Assembly: GCF_002161445.1 (NCBI RefSeq)
Contig: NZ_NFHT01000016.1
Span: forward strand, 1 to 63,645
Length of the DNA stretch: 63,645 nucleotides
Origin: Alistipes sp. An66
GTDB taxonomy: Bacteria > Bacteroidota > Bacteroidia > Bacteroidales > Rikenellaceae
Direction: 5' to 3'
Below the pieces are notes generated by a model. The model had not been told where the DNA came from and made no database searches. It was given only the letters and a program-made list of their open reading frames with translations. This document shows, piece after piece, positions 51,656 through 60,259 of this stretch. Numbering within the stretch: position 1 is the stretch's first letter; each line of letters opens with the position of its first letter. Made by a program: the position numbers and the translations under genes.

Positions 51656-53230
51656 TCAGTTGTTATAGGGTTTGCAGTCCCACCATACGCGCGTACCCAT
51701 CTGGTCGCCCGTGCGGTTGCCGTTCTTCTGCTCGGCGTTGAGCGTCTGGATCGCGGCTTGCAGGTTCGTGTTGTTCTGCTGGTATTCTTCCACCGGGTAG
51801 GGAAGCCGCCGCGCGCCCTGCGCCACGTCGACCCCGCCGCCCGACTTGTCGGCCACCACCGGCAGCAGCCGCGGATAGCCCGTGCGCCGGTACTCGGACC
51901 ACGCCTCCACGCCTAACGGGAAGATGGCGATCCACTTCTGGGTGATGATCCGCTCGAGATTTTCCTCGAAATGCTCGGCACCCGAAGCCCAGGCAATCGT
52001 AATGGTACTTTGCGCCGCGGCGCTGTACGAGCCCAGCGGGTCGGTATAGGCCGCCGGGCGGCTCGTGGCATCGGCGATGTAGGCGTCGGCGCCGCTGGCG
52101 CCCCGCTCCTCGAACGAGAGGCGGATGGCATCCTCGTAGAGCGACTGCGCCGTCTCCTCCGAACCCCAGCGCAGCTCGTATTCGGCACGCAGGAACGCAG
52201 CCTCCGCGGCGTTGAACCACAGGTAGGGGGTTGTCGACTCGACGATCAGGTTCGAATACTTCGACATAGCCGTCGACTTGCCCGCCACGTCGATCCCGAT
52301 GCGGATGCCGACAAAGTCGCCCACGTCGTTCGGCAGGAACATCTTCTCCGTGCGCGGGTCGTTGTAGCCGGTCATGTAGCAGAGGATGTCCGCTCCCACG
52401 CGGTGGTCGCCCCAGTCGTTGTAGATCAGCGTCATGCGGTTCTCCGCGGCGTGCATCGCCGCGTTGTCGGCATTCGACGTGATGACGCCCCCGGCAATCG
52501 CCTCCGAAGCCTTCGCCTGCGCCAGTTCGGGCTTCACCTCCGTGAGGCGCATCGCCACGCGGAGTTTCAGCGAGTTGGCATACTTCAACCATTTTGCGAT
52601 ATTGCCGTAGTAGACCCCGTCGTAGCGGCTCCACGCATCCGAAGAGAGCGTCGTGTTGCGGCCCAGCGTCTCAATAGCCTCATCCAGCTCCTCGAACATC
52701 TTCGTATAGACCGTCTCCTGCGAGTCGTATTCGACGTAGACCGATTCGTTGTCTTCGAGTTTCGAGTACGGGATCGGACCGTAGGAGTCCGTCACGCGCT
52801 GCATGATCGCCACGCGCAGCAGCCGCGCAAAGGCAATGGCCACCTCGTCGTCCGTGCCGCCGATGATGCCCTTATAGGGGGTGTAGGTCTCGGTGATGAC
52901 GTTCGCAAAGGGCCACTTCCGCCAGTCGGCCGAAGGGTTGAAGGTCTCGAACTTCGTCTGCCAGGAGTCCACCGTGGCGCCGATATAGCCCGCGAAGGGA
53001 CCTCCCGAGAGCGATTCGTTGAACTGGTACATGTGCTCCTGAACCGGGATCACGAGACCCTGCAAGGTTTTGACCTTCGTTCCCGTCTTGTAGTTCAGGG
53101 CCTCCATCTGGTCCTCGGTCACCTGGTTGGGATTGCGGTTGTAATCCTCGAAATCCCCCGTGCAGGCCCCCAGCCCGAGCAGCACGACCGCAAGCAGCAG
53201 CCGCTGCACCTTATCTTTTCTTGTTTTCAT
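51656..53230 (-). CDS. SusD/RagB-like nutrient-binding lipoprotein
   Basis: A 524-residue lipoprotein (LGLGAC lipobox) of the SusD-like_2 type: NRNPNQVTEDQ at the start, PIPYSKLEDNESVYVEYDSQETVYTKMFEELDEAI, LKYANSLKLRVAMRL, and the end LPYPVEEYQQNNTNLQAAIQTLNA are diagnostic. It forms the lid of the adjacent SusC. The start at 53230 (MKTRKDKVQRLL) begins the lipoprotein signal; an ATG at 53245 directly after the SusC stop would add five residues. Confidence 0.92.
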   Translation of the reverse strand: MKTRKDKVQRLLLAVVLLGLGACTGDFEDYNRNPNQVTEDQMEALNYKTGTKVKTLQGLVIPVQEHMYQFNESLSGGPFAGYIGATVDSWQTKFETFNPSADWRKWPFANVITETYTPYKGIIGGTDDEVAIAFARLLRVAIMQRVTDSYGPIPYSKLEDNESVYVEYDSQETVYTKMFEELDEAIETLGRNTTLSSDAWSRYDGVYYGNIAKWLKYANSLKLRVAMRLTEVKPELAQAKASEAIAGGVITSNADNAAMHAAENRMTLIYNDWGDHRVGADILCYMTGYNDPRTEKMFLPNDVGDFVGIRIGIDVAGKSTAMSKYSNLIVESTTPYLWFNAAEAAFLRAEYELRWGSEETAQSLYEDAIRLSFEERGASGADAYIADATSRPAAYTDPLGSYSAAAQSTITIAWASGAEHFEENLERIITQKWIAIFPLGVEAWSEYRRTGYPRLLPVVADKSGGGVDVAQGARRLPYPVEEYQQNNTNLQAAIQTLNAEQKNGNRTGDQMGTRVWWDCKPYNN

Positions 53231-53245
53231 GGTCTTGCTGTTCAT

Positions 53246-56200
53246 TTAGAATTGGAATTTGACGTTGAAGCCCAGGCTCCGCAGCGACGGCATCATGAAA
53301 TAGTCGATGCCCTGATAGTTCAGACCCGTCGACGCCACGGCCGCAGGATCGAACGGCGCCTTGCAGTAGATCATCCACAAGTTGCGCCCGACGAACGAGA
53401 CGGTCATCCGCATCTTGTCGCGGAACCACTTCGAAGGGAGCGTATAGCCCAGCGAGAGCTCCTGCAAGCGGAAGTTCGTCGCCGAATAGGTGTAATACTG
53501 CGGCAGACCCGACTGCGAACCGATGGCCTGATACCACTTCTGCGCATCGACCAGCTCGCGGCCGTTGATCCACACGCCGCCCGCATCGCGCGCCGCGGCC
53601 GAAGCCTCCGAAACGCCGTACAGGTCGAGGTTGGCCTGCGTCGCGGAGTAGCAGATGCCGCCGATGCTGCCCGTGAAGAGCACGCCGAGATTGATGCCTT
53701 TCCACGAAAAGTCGTTGCGCCACGCGAGGTTGTAGTCCGGAACCACCGACCCGAGGTAGATGTCCTCGCCCTCGTCGGTGATGAGCAGGTTACCGCTCTT
53801 ATCCACCTCGACGTAGCCGTTGTCGTTGAAGCGCAGGCTCGAGGTCGTATAGAGGTCGTTCAGCGTGCCGCCCTCCTTCAAGATGTACTTCGCCTTGCCC
53901 AGTCCCTTGATGTCGAGTTTTTCGAGATTCAACGGCTCGCCCGTCACCGGATTCATGGCGTTGGCCGCCAGCTCGATGATCTCGTTGCGGTTCCACGAGA
54001 AGGTGAAGTTCGTCCCCCAGCGGAAATCGCCCCAGCGGTTGTCATACCCCGCCGCGAGCTCGACGCCCGTGTTGCGGACATGTCCCGTCTGCAAGTAGAT
54101 CGTCGTGTAGGAGGACGACGGTGGCAGCGAGGGGTCGAAGGTCTGGTTCTTCGTGTCGGCCTGGTACCACGAAACCGAAAGGTTGACATGTTTCCACAGG
54201 CGCGCGTCCAGACCCACCTCGTAGGTGATCGTCCGCTCGGGTTTCAGATCCCCGATCGGATAGTGCGTCTTGTCCTTCCAGACGCGGTTCGTAGCATCGT
54301 ATTCGTAGGTCGGGATCGTCAGATAGCGCGGGAACGGTGTACCCACCGAGGCGATCGAGCCGCGGAGTTTCAGGTAGGTCAGCGCATTGCCCATGTCCCA
54401 GAGCGAGGTGGGTACCCACGAAAGGCCCACCGACGGATAGAAAAACGAGGATTCGGACGATCCGGCAATCTGCGAGGCCCAGTCGTTGCGGCCCGTAACG
54501 GTCAGGTAAAGCATCTGCTTCCAACCGACCTCCACCGAGGCAAACACGGACTGCGTCTGGTCGTGCCAGCCGGTCTTCTCGGCGCGTTTCTTCGTATCGT
54601 CCAGGTCGAAGACGTTGAAGACGTTCGGAAGGCCGTTCTCCTGAATCGGGCCCCGGTACGAAAGTTCGTCGCTCTTGACGTTGTTGACCGAGGCACCGAC
54701 GTTGGCCTGCAACGACCAGTCGTCGCCGAACGTCTTGTCGATGTTGACCATCAGGTCTCCGTAGGTCTGCGTGTTGTAGCCGCGGGCTTCGGTGTAGTGG
54801 CCGTTCTTGCCGCCGTCGGTGATCGTCGTGTTCGACGAGGCGTAGAGTTTCTGGGTGTAGAGCGTGTTGGCGTTGTCAATCCGCACACGTCCCGTGACGT
54901 TCAGCCACGGCAGAATATCATACGAGGCCGAGAACGACAGCATGTAGCGCTTCTTGTCCGTATTGCGGAGGTTGCGGTAGGCGATCCAGTAGGGGTTCTG
55001 CATCCGCAAATCGCCGCCCTCCATATCCGCCGACCAGAACTGCTCCATGAGCTTCGTACCCTCGTTGTAACGTTCGAAACGCCGGTAGAGGTCGAAGTTC
55101 TCGCCCCGCGGGAAGAGGTAGGCCGGAACCAAAGGGTTTGAATAGACACCCTGGTTGGTCATGTTCTGATCCTGCTGGTAGATGTAGCTCGCCGAAGCAT
55201 CCAGACGCAGCTTGTCCTTCAAAAAATAGGAGGTATTCCGGAAGGTGAAGTTGTAACGGTCGTACTCGTTGTTCGGGATGATGCCGTCCGAATTGACCGA
55301 CGCGGCCGAAAAGTAGGTCTGGTTGCGGTCCGTGCCGCCCGAGACCGTCACGGAGTTCGTATAGACGTGGCCCGTCTCGAAAAAGTCATTCGGAGTATAG
55401 CCGTAACTTGAAGCGGGATTCAGCCGCTCGCCCCAGCTGTATATCTTCGAGCCGCTGCTCACACCGTTCAGCCCCGTGCCGTAGCGGTTCTGGAACTCCG
55501 GCAGCACGAAGGGATCGAGGAACTCCGTGTTGCTCGAAAGCGTCACCTTCAAGGCCCCGGCCTGCCCCTTTTTCGTCGTGATCATCACGGCGCCGTTTGC
55601 AGCCTCCGAACCGTAAAGGGCCGCGGCTGCGGCACCCGTCAGCACCGACATTGACTCGATGTCCTCCGGGTTGATGTCGGCAATCGACTCCGTCGCGCCG
55701 CGCGAATCGAACTCCGTGCCGCCGCCCCCGCCGAAGTTGTACATCGGGATACCGTCGATCACATACAGCGCATTCGACGACTGCGAGATCGATTTGTTGC
55801 CGCGCAGCACGACCTTCGTGGCGCCGCCGACGCCCGACGACGAGGTGTTGATCGTCACGCCGGCCACCTTGCCCGCCAGCGAATTCATGAAGTTGGCGTC
55901 CTTGACCGTCGTCAGATCCTCGGCGCCGACCTGCTGGACGTTGTACGAGAGGGCCTTCTCCTCGCGCTTGATGCCCAGGGCCGTCACCACGACCGACTCG
56001 ATCTCCGACGTGGACTCGCGGAGCGTCACGCTGAAATCCGTCCGGGCGCCTACGGCTACCGTAGCCGTCTCATAACCCAGGTAGCTGATTTCGAGAACCT
56101 GCGACGCGGCCGGAGCAGGAACTTCCAGCGAGAAGCGCCCCTCGGCGTCGGTCGAAACTCCGACCGTCGTGCCGCGCACGATGACCGAAGCGCCGACAAC

Positions 56201-56581
56201 AGGCTGTCCTTTGGAATCCAGCACCTGACCGGAGACCCTTACGGCGCGCCCGGACTGCGCAGTATTGCGGAAAAGAAGGATATTGCCCCCTTCGACAGAA
56301 TAGGCGATGTCCGTACCGCGGACCATCTCGTCAAGGGCTTTTTTCAGGGGTTCGTTTTCGACATGAACGGTGACCAAAAGATCGGTGTCTACACTGTCGT
56401 CAATACCAAAAAGATAACGGGTCTGCCCTTCGATTGCACTGATGACCTGTTCCATTTTGACCTTGTTTTCCCGGATTGTAACCCGCACATTCTGTGCATG
56501 GATGACGGATGCAGGGAACAGCAAAGCAGGAACGAACAAAAGAATAGACAGACGGATTTGCTGAATAATCTTTTTATTCAT
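53246..56581 (-). CDS. SusC/RagA TonB-linked transporter with N-terminal STN domain
   Basis: A 1111-residue outer-membrane importer and signal transducer. Signal peptide 1-29; STN domain about 33-107 (MEQVISAIEGQTRYLFGIDD, PLKKALDEMVRGTDIAYSVEG); carboxypeptidase-regulatory-like domain about 115-195; TonB box and plug about 196-320 with SSSGVGGATKVVLRGNKSI, YGSEAANGAVMITTKKG; then the barrel ending SLGFNVKFQF. The STN domain contacts a FecR anti-sigma factor, which is the product of the gene just upstream. It starts 183 bases after FecR. Its 5' leader is overlapped by an antisense RNA (56595-56671). N-glycan import is inferred from the neighbouring genes. Confidence 0.95.
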   Translation of the reverse strand: MNKKIIQQIRLSILLFVPALLFPASVIHAQNVRVTIRENKVKMEQVISAIEGQTRYLFGIDDSVDTDLLVTVHVENEPLKKALDEMVRGTDIAYSVEGGNILLFRNTAQSGRAVRVSGQVLDSKGQPVVGASVIVRGTTVGVSTDAEGRFSLEVPAPAASQVLEISYLGYETATVAVGARTDFSVTLRESTSEIESVVVTALGIKREEKALSYNVQQVGAEDLTTVKDANFMNSLAGKVAGVTINTSSSGVGGATKVVLRGNKSISQSSNALYVIDGIPMYNFGGGGGTEFDSRGATESIADINPEDIESMSVLTGAAAAALYGSEAANGAVMITTKKGQAGALKVTLSSNTEFLDPFVLPEFQNRYGTGLNGVSSGSKIYSWGERLNPASSYGYTPNDFFETGHVYTNSVTVSGGTDRNQTYFSAASVNSDGIIPNNEYDRYNFTFRNTSYFLKDKLRLDASASYIYQQDQNMTNQGVYSNPLVPAYLFPRGENFDLYRRFERYNEGTKLMEQFWSADMEGGDLRMQNPYWIAYRNLRNTDKKRYMLSFSASYDILPWLNVTGRVRIDNANTLYTQKLYASSNTTITDGGKNGHYTEARGYNTQTYGDLMVNIDKTFGDDWSLQANVGASVNNVKSDELSYRGPIQENGLPNVFNVFDLDDTKKRAEKTGWHDQTQSVFASVEVGWKQMLYLTVTGRNDWASQIAGSSESSFFYPSVGLSWVPTSLWDMGNALTYLKLRGSIASVGTPFPRYLTIPTYEYDATNRVWKDKTHYPIGDLKPERTITYEVGLDARLWKHVNLSVSWYQADTKNQTFDPSLPPSSSYTTIYLQTGHVRNTGVELAAGYDNRWGDFRWGTNFTFSWNRNEIIELAANAMNPVTGEPLNLEKLDIKGLGKAKYILKEGGTLNDLYTTSSLRFNDNGYVEVDKSGNLLITDEGEDIYLGSVVPDYNLAWRNDFSWKGINLGVLFTGSIGGICYSATQANLDLYGVSEASAAARDAGGVWINGRELVDAQKWYQAIGSQSGLPQYYTYSATNFRLQELSLGYTLPSKWFRDKMRMTVSFVGRNLWMIYCKAPFDPAAVASTGLNYQGIDYFMMPSLRSLGFNVKFQF

Positions 56582-56588
56582 ACATTTG
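56557..56588 (+). promoter_or_regulatory. Promoter on the plus strand inside the SusC start
   Basis: TTTG (56557-56560), a 20-base spacer, and TACATTTG (56581-56588) give a full Bacteroidales promoter that reads rightward, antisense to the SusC start codon. It drives the antisense RNA at 56595-56671. Confidence 0.7.
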
Positions 56589-56594
56589 TGAGTT

Positions 56595-56671
56595 AAGGTT
56601 CAAGTAAAAATCGGTTAGTATTTTTGATTGAACTGCGGCCTGCGGGTGAGGCAACACCTGCAGGCTTTTTT
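56595..56671 (+). ncRNA. DonS-like antisense RNA opposite the susC leader
   Basis: A short plus-strand transcript is predicted from the promoter at 56557-56588 to an intrinsic terminator at 56638-56671, about 77 bases in all. The terminator stem (GCCTGC/GCAGGC plus GGTG/CACC) is followed by TTTTTT on this strand, where no protein gene exists. It lies wholly opposite the 5' leader of the STN-type SusC. Bacteroides fragilis represses its N-glycan (Don) locus by such a cis-encoded antisense RNA, DonS, and comparable RNAs exist in other ECF-sigma-controlled loci. By analogy this RNA should repress susC expression. Promoter and terminator are seen; the RNA itself is inferred. Confidence 0.65.
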
Positions 56672-56764
56672 CATGTCAATCAAAAACAGACGGTAATCGC
56701 TTCTATTTCAAATCCATAGGCTATTCTGTTTTGGGGTTTGACATAAATGAATAATTACACTGTT

Positions 56765-57730
56765 CTATCGGATGATGATTTTATTATCGAGTTCGTTGTA
56801 CTCATAAGTGAAATCCGACGAGCGTTGCAGGATGCGCAGGATGTGGTCGACACCCTCCGAGGTGCGGACCTTCAACCGCTTGTATTTGATCTCGGGCAGT
56901 TCCTCTCGTTGGATCTCGATGCTGACGCCGAAATATTTCCTTAATTTATTGATGATCTGCCCGAAATCGTCGCCGCTGAACGAGATGATGCCGTCCGTCC
57001 ACAGATAATTGTCCTGGTTTTCCAGATCGCTCAAATGAAGATGGCCGTTTTTCAGATGGACGATGGTGTTGGGCTCCATCAGAATTTCCTCGTCGTTCAT
57101 TTTGTTCCGAACAGCGACGCTGCCCTCGAACAACGCCGCTGAAAATTCCTGCACATCCTTGTCGGCGGTCACGTTGAACCGCGTGCCGCAGACCTCGACA
57201 TCGCAGGCGTAGGTCTCGACAACGAATGGTTGCGACGCATCGTGCGCAACCTCGAACATCGCCTCGCCTTCGAGACGCACGCGACGCTCCTTTCCGGTGA
57301 AGAGCGCCGGATAGGTGATCCGGCTCTTCGAATTGAGTTTGACGGTGGTGCCGTCGCCCAGAGCGATATTGATATGCTGCCCGGCCGGGGCCTCAATGGA
57401 TGTCCGGGTACCCGCCAACCGATCCATTTCAGAGGAGAAAAACAGATAACTCCCTCCGATAACCAGAAGCAAGGAAGCCGCAATTCCCATGGTTTGACGA
57501 ACCGGTCTTGAATGTGTGATGCGGTACCATAAGTTCGTATCGGCTTCGGGAACGGAGTCCGGTTCAGTCATAATACTTATGATGAACTTTTCATGAACTT
57601 CATTCATGTATTTTTGGTGCTCTTCGGGATTGGCATCCAGCCAGGCAGCAATCCGGTCGGTCTCGTCGTTCGTGGTCTCGCCGAGGAAAAACTTGAAAAG
57701 CAGCGTATCGGATATTTCGATCTTATTCAT
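56765..57730 (-). CDS. FecR family anti-sigma factor
   Basis: A 321-residue inner-membrane anti-sigma factor. The N-terminal cytoplasmic part (about 1-78; LLFKFFLGETTNDETDRIAAWLDANPEEHQKYMNEV) binds the sigma factor; a membrane segment lies at about 81-98 (IAASLLLVIGGSYLFF); the periplasmic FecR domain (about 110-215; TSIEAPAGQHINIALGDGTTVKLNSKSRITYP) and a C-terminal DUF4974-like STN-type domain (about 245-321) follow. It should hold the ECF sigma factor silent until SusC signals that glycan is present. The start at 57730 is chosen; an ATG at 57748 would add six residues. It is divergent from its sigma factor. Confidence 0.93.
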   Translation of the reverse strand: MNKIEISDTLLFKFFLGETTNDETDRIAAWLDANPEEHQKYMNEVHEKFIISIMTEPDSVPEADTNLWYRITHSRPVRQTMGIAASLLLVIGGSYLFFSSEMDRLAGTRTSIEAPAGQHINIALGDGTTVKLNSKSRITYPALFTGKERRVRLEGEAMFEVAHDASQPFVVETYACDVEVCGTRFNVTADKDVQEFSAALFEGSVAVRNKMNDEEILMEPNTIVHLKNGHLHLSDLENQDNYLWTDGIISFSGDDFGQIINKLRKYFGVSIEIQREELPEIKYKRLKVRTSEGVDHILRILQRSSDFTYEYNELDNKIIIR

Positions 57731-57940
57731 AGTACTGTTATTTTGCATATTCCCTTTTCGAGGTCGTGATTCGTTTCCCTCCCCCTTCTATATTATATAT
57801 CCACGAGCAGGGCAAATTCGTACCCCTTCGTGCAAATAAATATTTTTATTAAATTATGCATTTTTCTTAATTTTACAACATGCTGATTATTACTCCGATA
57901 CACAAAAGCCTCGTCTGATCGTTTTTTAAGAATTTTTTTC

Positions 57941-57948
57941 TATCTTTG
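57941..57948 (+). promoter_or_regulatory. -7 element TATCTTTG for the ECF sigma gene
   Basis: Exact TAnnTTTG match on the plus strand, 22 bases before the ATG. AAGGAG at 57961-57966 is a strong ribosome-binding site, unusual in this window. The 240-base AT-rich divergent gap to FecR holds no gene. Confidence 0.65.
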
Positions 57949-57970
57949 CTTTGCAAGCAGAAGGAGTGGT

Positions 57971-58552
57971 ATGCAGGAAATTGTATCAGAGAAATTGACG
58001 CAAGAATCATTCGAACAATCTTTTCATCGGTATGAACAGAAATTGTGTCGGATCGCATACTCTTACCTGCGCGACAAAGATGCAGCGCAAGACGCCGTGA
58101 ACGAATGTTTTACCGCTGCGTGGCACCATCGGGAGTATATCGAAATAAAAACCTTCGAATCATATTTATACCAGTCGGTCAAAAACGAGTGCCTGAAATA
58201 TCGACGGAACAAGGAGCTTAAAAAAGCAGTTTACGATAAGATTCTGATGAAGGAGCGGTGCGTTATGGACTACTATACGCGCACCATCGAATGCTGCAAT
58301 CCGAACGAACTGTTCTGTGAGGAGATCATGGCGATATGCCGCAAACAAATCGCCCGGATGCCCGAACTGCGGCGTCAGATTCTGACGGCAAACAAGTTCG
58401 AGGGAATGAGCTACAAGGAGATAGCGGACAGAAACGGAATCACGACAACACGGGTCGACAACGAATTGCGCAAGGCTCTGAATACGTTACGGCTCTCTCT
58501 GAAAGATTATCTGACGATCCTTGTCATTTTATTCCTGAACATAAAGCATTAG
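57971..58552 (+). CDS. RNA polymerase sigma-70 factor, ECF subfamily
   Basis: A 193-residue ECF sigma factor of the Bacteroidetes type. Region 2 is at about 15-80 (YEQKLCRIAYSYLRDKDAAQDAVNECFTAAWH and TFESYLYQSVKNECLKYRR). Region 4 is at about 115-180 (IARMPELRRQILTANKFEGMSYKEIADRNGITTTRVDNELRKALNTLR), and the protein ends in a hydrophobic tail. It is expected to activate the adjacent N-glycan-like locus and is held by FecR. It is transcribed away from FecR from its own promoter, in contrast to the usual sigma-FecR-SusC order. A hairpin at 58559-58580 follows. Confidence 0.94.
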   Translation: MQEIVSEKLTQESFEQSFHRYEQKLCRIAYSYLRDKDAAQDAVNECFTAAWHHREYIEIKTFESYLYQSVKNECLKYRRNKELKKAVYDKILMKERCVMDYYTRTIECCNPNELFCEEIMAICRKQIARMPELRRQILTANKFEGMSYKEIADRNGITTTRVDNELRKALNTLRLSLKDYLTILVILFLNIKH

Positions 58553-58558
58553 GAAAAA

Positions 58559-58580
58559 GAGCGTTATCTTCGCAACGCTC
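58559..58580 (+). terminator. Hairpin after the sigma gene
   Basis: A 7-bp stem (GAGCGTT/AACGCTC) lies seven bases after the stop, but no T tract follows. The 626-base stretch 58553-59178 holds this hairpin, no credible gene, an AT-rich promoter region at 58855-58930 and a long leader. Confidence 0.4.
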
Positions 58581-58883
58581 CGGCTTTCGCAGGTTGGCGC
58601 ATCCGCCCGATCCGGAAAGGCTTTCCGACACTCGGCTCTTCCGAAGGATGTATTGTCGGACGTTCGCGTGCAATTTGATTTTGGACTTCGGCATGCAACC
58701 GCGGTCCGGAGTGCCTGCCGGGACTTCCGGCCCGGCAGGGAACCGCCGGCAGCCCCCGCCCCCGAAACCAGCGGACAGACTCAACACGAAATCCCGCTCT
58801 CCGGACGGATTGATTGTTCCGAATGTCGCAAAAACAGCAACATATCGACAAAAAAAGAGACGATTTTTTGTTTTTTTCACTCC

Positions 58884-58914
58884 TTTGGTTATTTTTATAT
58901 ATGGTATATATTTT
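58884..58914 (+). promoter_or_regulatory. Promoter of the fimbrial operon
   Basis: TTTG (58884-58887), 19 bases, then TATATTTT (58907-58914), which differs from the -7 consensus only at the last base. It gives a leader of about 260 bases before the DUF3575 gene. Confidence 0.5.
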
Positions 58915-59178
58915 TCCGTATATAGTACATCGTCCAGAAACCATCGGAATTCCGGTTCCAGACCTTGCCCTTCGGAATGCCGAAATACTCGTTCCTTCCG
59001 GTTCAGAGGCGCCTTTCCGCAATCCGGCAAAACGAAGTTTCAGCATTGGCCGCCATCGCCGAATCCCGAAAAACAGGGACCGCCGCATCGATCCGCAAAT
59101 TCCCCAATCCGCCGAATCCGCCGACCGAACCAATCACGCTCGATAACCCAAAAACCCAAACTTTTTTTCTCATTTTTT

Positions 59179-60237
59179 ATGAATAAAATTTTACCTTTCC
59201 TCCTCTCTCTGGGTCTCTTTGCAAGCCCTACTTTCGGCCAACAGGCCCCCGAATCAAAAACTTCGGAGTATGAATTCCGCTTCGTGCCGGCCGACGACAT
59301 GTTCTACATCCCCTGGAACGGCAACGGCGAAACGCTCGACCAACTGCTCGAATGTGTGGGCCAACACAAACAGTCCATCCTCGACGGCGAAACCCCTGTA
59401 CGGGTCGACGGATACTGCGACTCGCAACCCTCGCCGGCCGAGAACCTCGCCGTGGCAAAAATCCGCTCCAACCGCGTGAAAACCGAGATGATCCTCCAAC
59501 AGGGACTCTCCGAAAGTTGCTTCACAACCCGCAACCACACCTCGGGCGGCAACTTCGTGATCGTGCGGATCGCCGTTCCCGAGAATACCGCACCGGCCGT
59601 GAAACCACAGCCCGAACCCGAACCGGCCGCCATCCCGGAAGAAAAACCCGAAGAGAATCCGGCACCGAAAGCCTCCGACACCGAAACGGCAGAGCTTACC
59701 CCCGTGGCCGAAGAACCCGTGGCCGAACCCGTGAACGAGCCCGAAACCCCGCGCGAAATGTCGTTCGCCCTGCGGGCCAACCTGCTGCGCTGGGCCACGC
59801 TGACGCCCGACCTGGGCATCGAATGGCGCATCTCGCCGAGCGTGGCCATCACCGTCAACGGGGCCTGGACCGTCTGGTCGTGGAACAACAAGGACCGCCG
59901 CTACGCTCTCTGGGAGGTGGCGCCCGAAGTGCGCTGGTACATGGGTGCCAAGAAACGCGGATACCTCGGCGCCATGTTCAAGACCGGAGAATTCAACTAC
60001 AAACTCTCCGACACCGGCAAACAGGGCGACATCATCGGCGGCGGTCTCACCGGCGGTTATGTCCTGCCCCTGTGCAAATCGCTCTCGATGGACTTCTCGA
60101 TCGGAGTGGGCTATCTGAACGCCGACTATGAGAATTACAAGGTCATCAACGGCACATGCGTACGCCAAAACTCGGAAACCAAAGGCTGGTGGGGCCCCGT
60201 CAACGCCGGTGTCTCGCTCGTCTGGAAACTCTTCTAA
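59179..60237 (+). CDS. DUF3575 domain protein of the fimbrial locus
   Basis: A 352-residue exported protein. Signal peptide 1-20 (ending TFGQQ); an OmpA-like-looking periplasmic part (about 30-130; VDGYCDSQPSPAENLAVAKIRSNRVKTEMI); a Pro/Glu-rich linker (about 140-190); then a DUF3575 beta-barrel-like part (about 190-352; FALRANLLRWATLTPDLGIEWRISPSVAITVNGAWT) ending VSLVWKLF. DUF3575 proteins head FimB/Mfa2-fimbrillin operons in Bacteroidales; a role in surface export or anchoring is inferred. The start at 59179 begins the signal peptide; the frame stays open upstream through non-coding leader. Confidence 0.85.
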   Translation: MNKILPFLLSLGLFASPTFGQQAPESKTSEYEFRFVPADDMFYIPWNGNGETLDQLLECVGQHKQSILDGETPVRVDGYCDSQPSPAENLAVAKIRSNRVKTEMILQQGLSESCFTTRNHTSGGNFVIVRIAVPENTAPAVKPQPEPEPAAIPEEKPEENPAPKASDTETAELTPVAEEPVAEPVNEPETPREMSFALRANLLRWATLTPDLGIEWRISPSVAITVNGAWTVWSWNNKDRRYALWEVAPEVRWYMGAKKRGYLGAMFKTGEFNYKLSDTGKQGDIIGGGLTGGYVLPLCKSLSMDFSIGVGYLNADYENYKVINGTCVRQNSETKGWWGPVNAGVSLVWKLF

Positions 60238-60259
60238 TTCCCGCTAAAACAGACAACAA

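Noticed and set aside
56619..56626. TATTTTTG as the promoter of the antisense RNA
   Set aside because: It matches the -7 element but has no -33 partner, and a start there would leave only the terminator hairpin; the upstream promoter with both elements fits better.
58855..58930. Invertible (phase-variable) fimbrial promoter
   Set aside because: The region is AT-rich and promoter-like, but no inverted repeat pair flanks it and no invertase gene is near.
58524..59030. A 168-codon minus-strand frame in the gap after the sigma gene
   Set aside because: No ribosome site, no domain and skewed composition; it crosses the fimbrial promoter region, so it is taken as chance.
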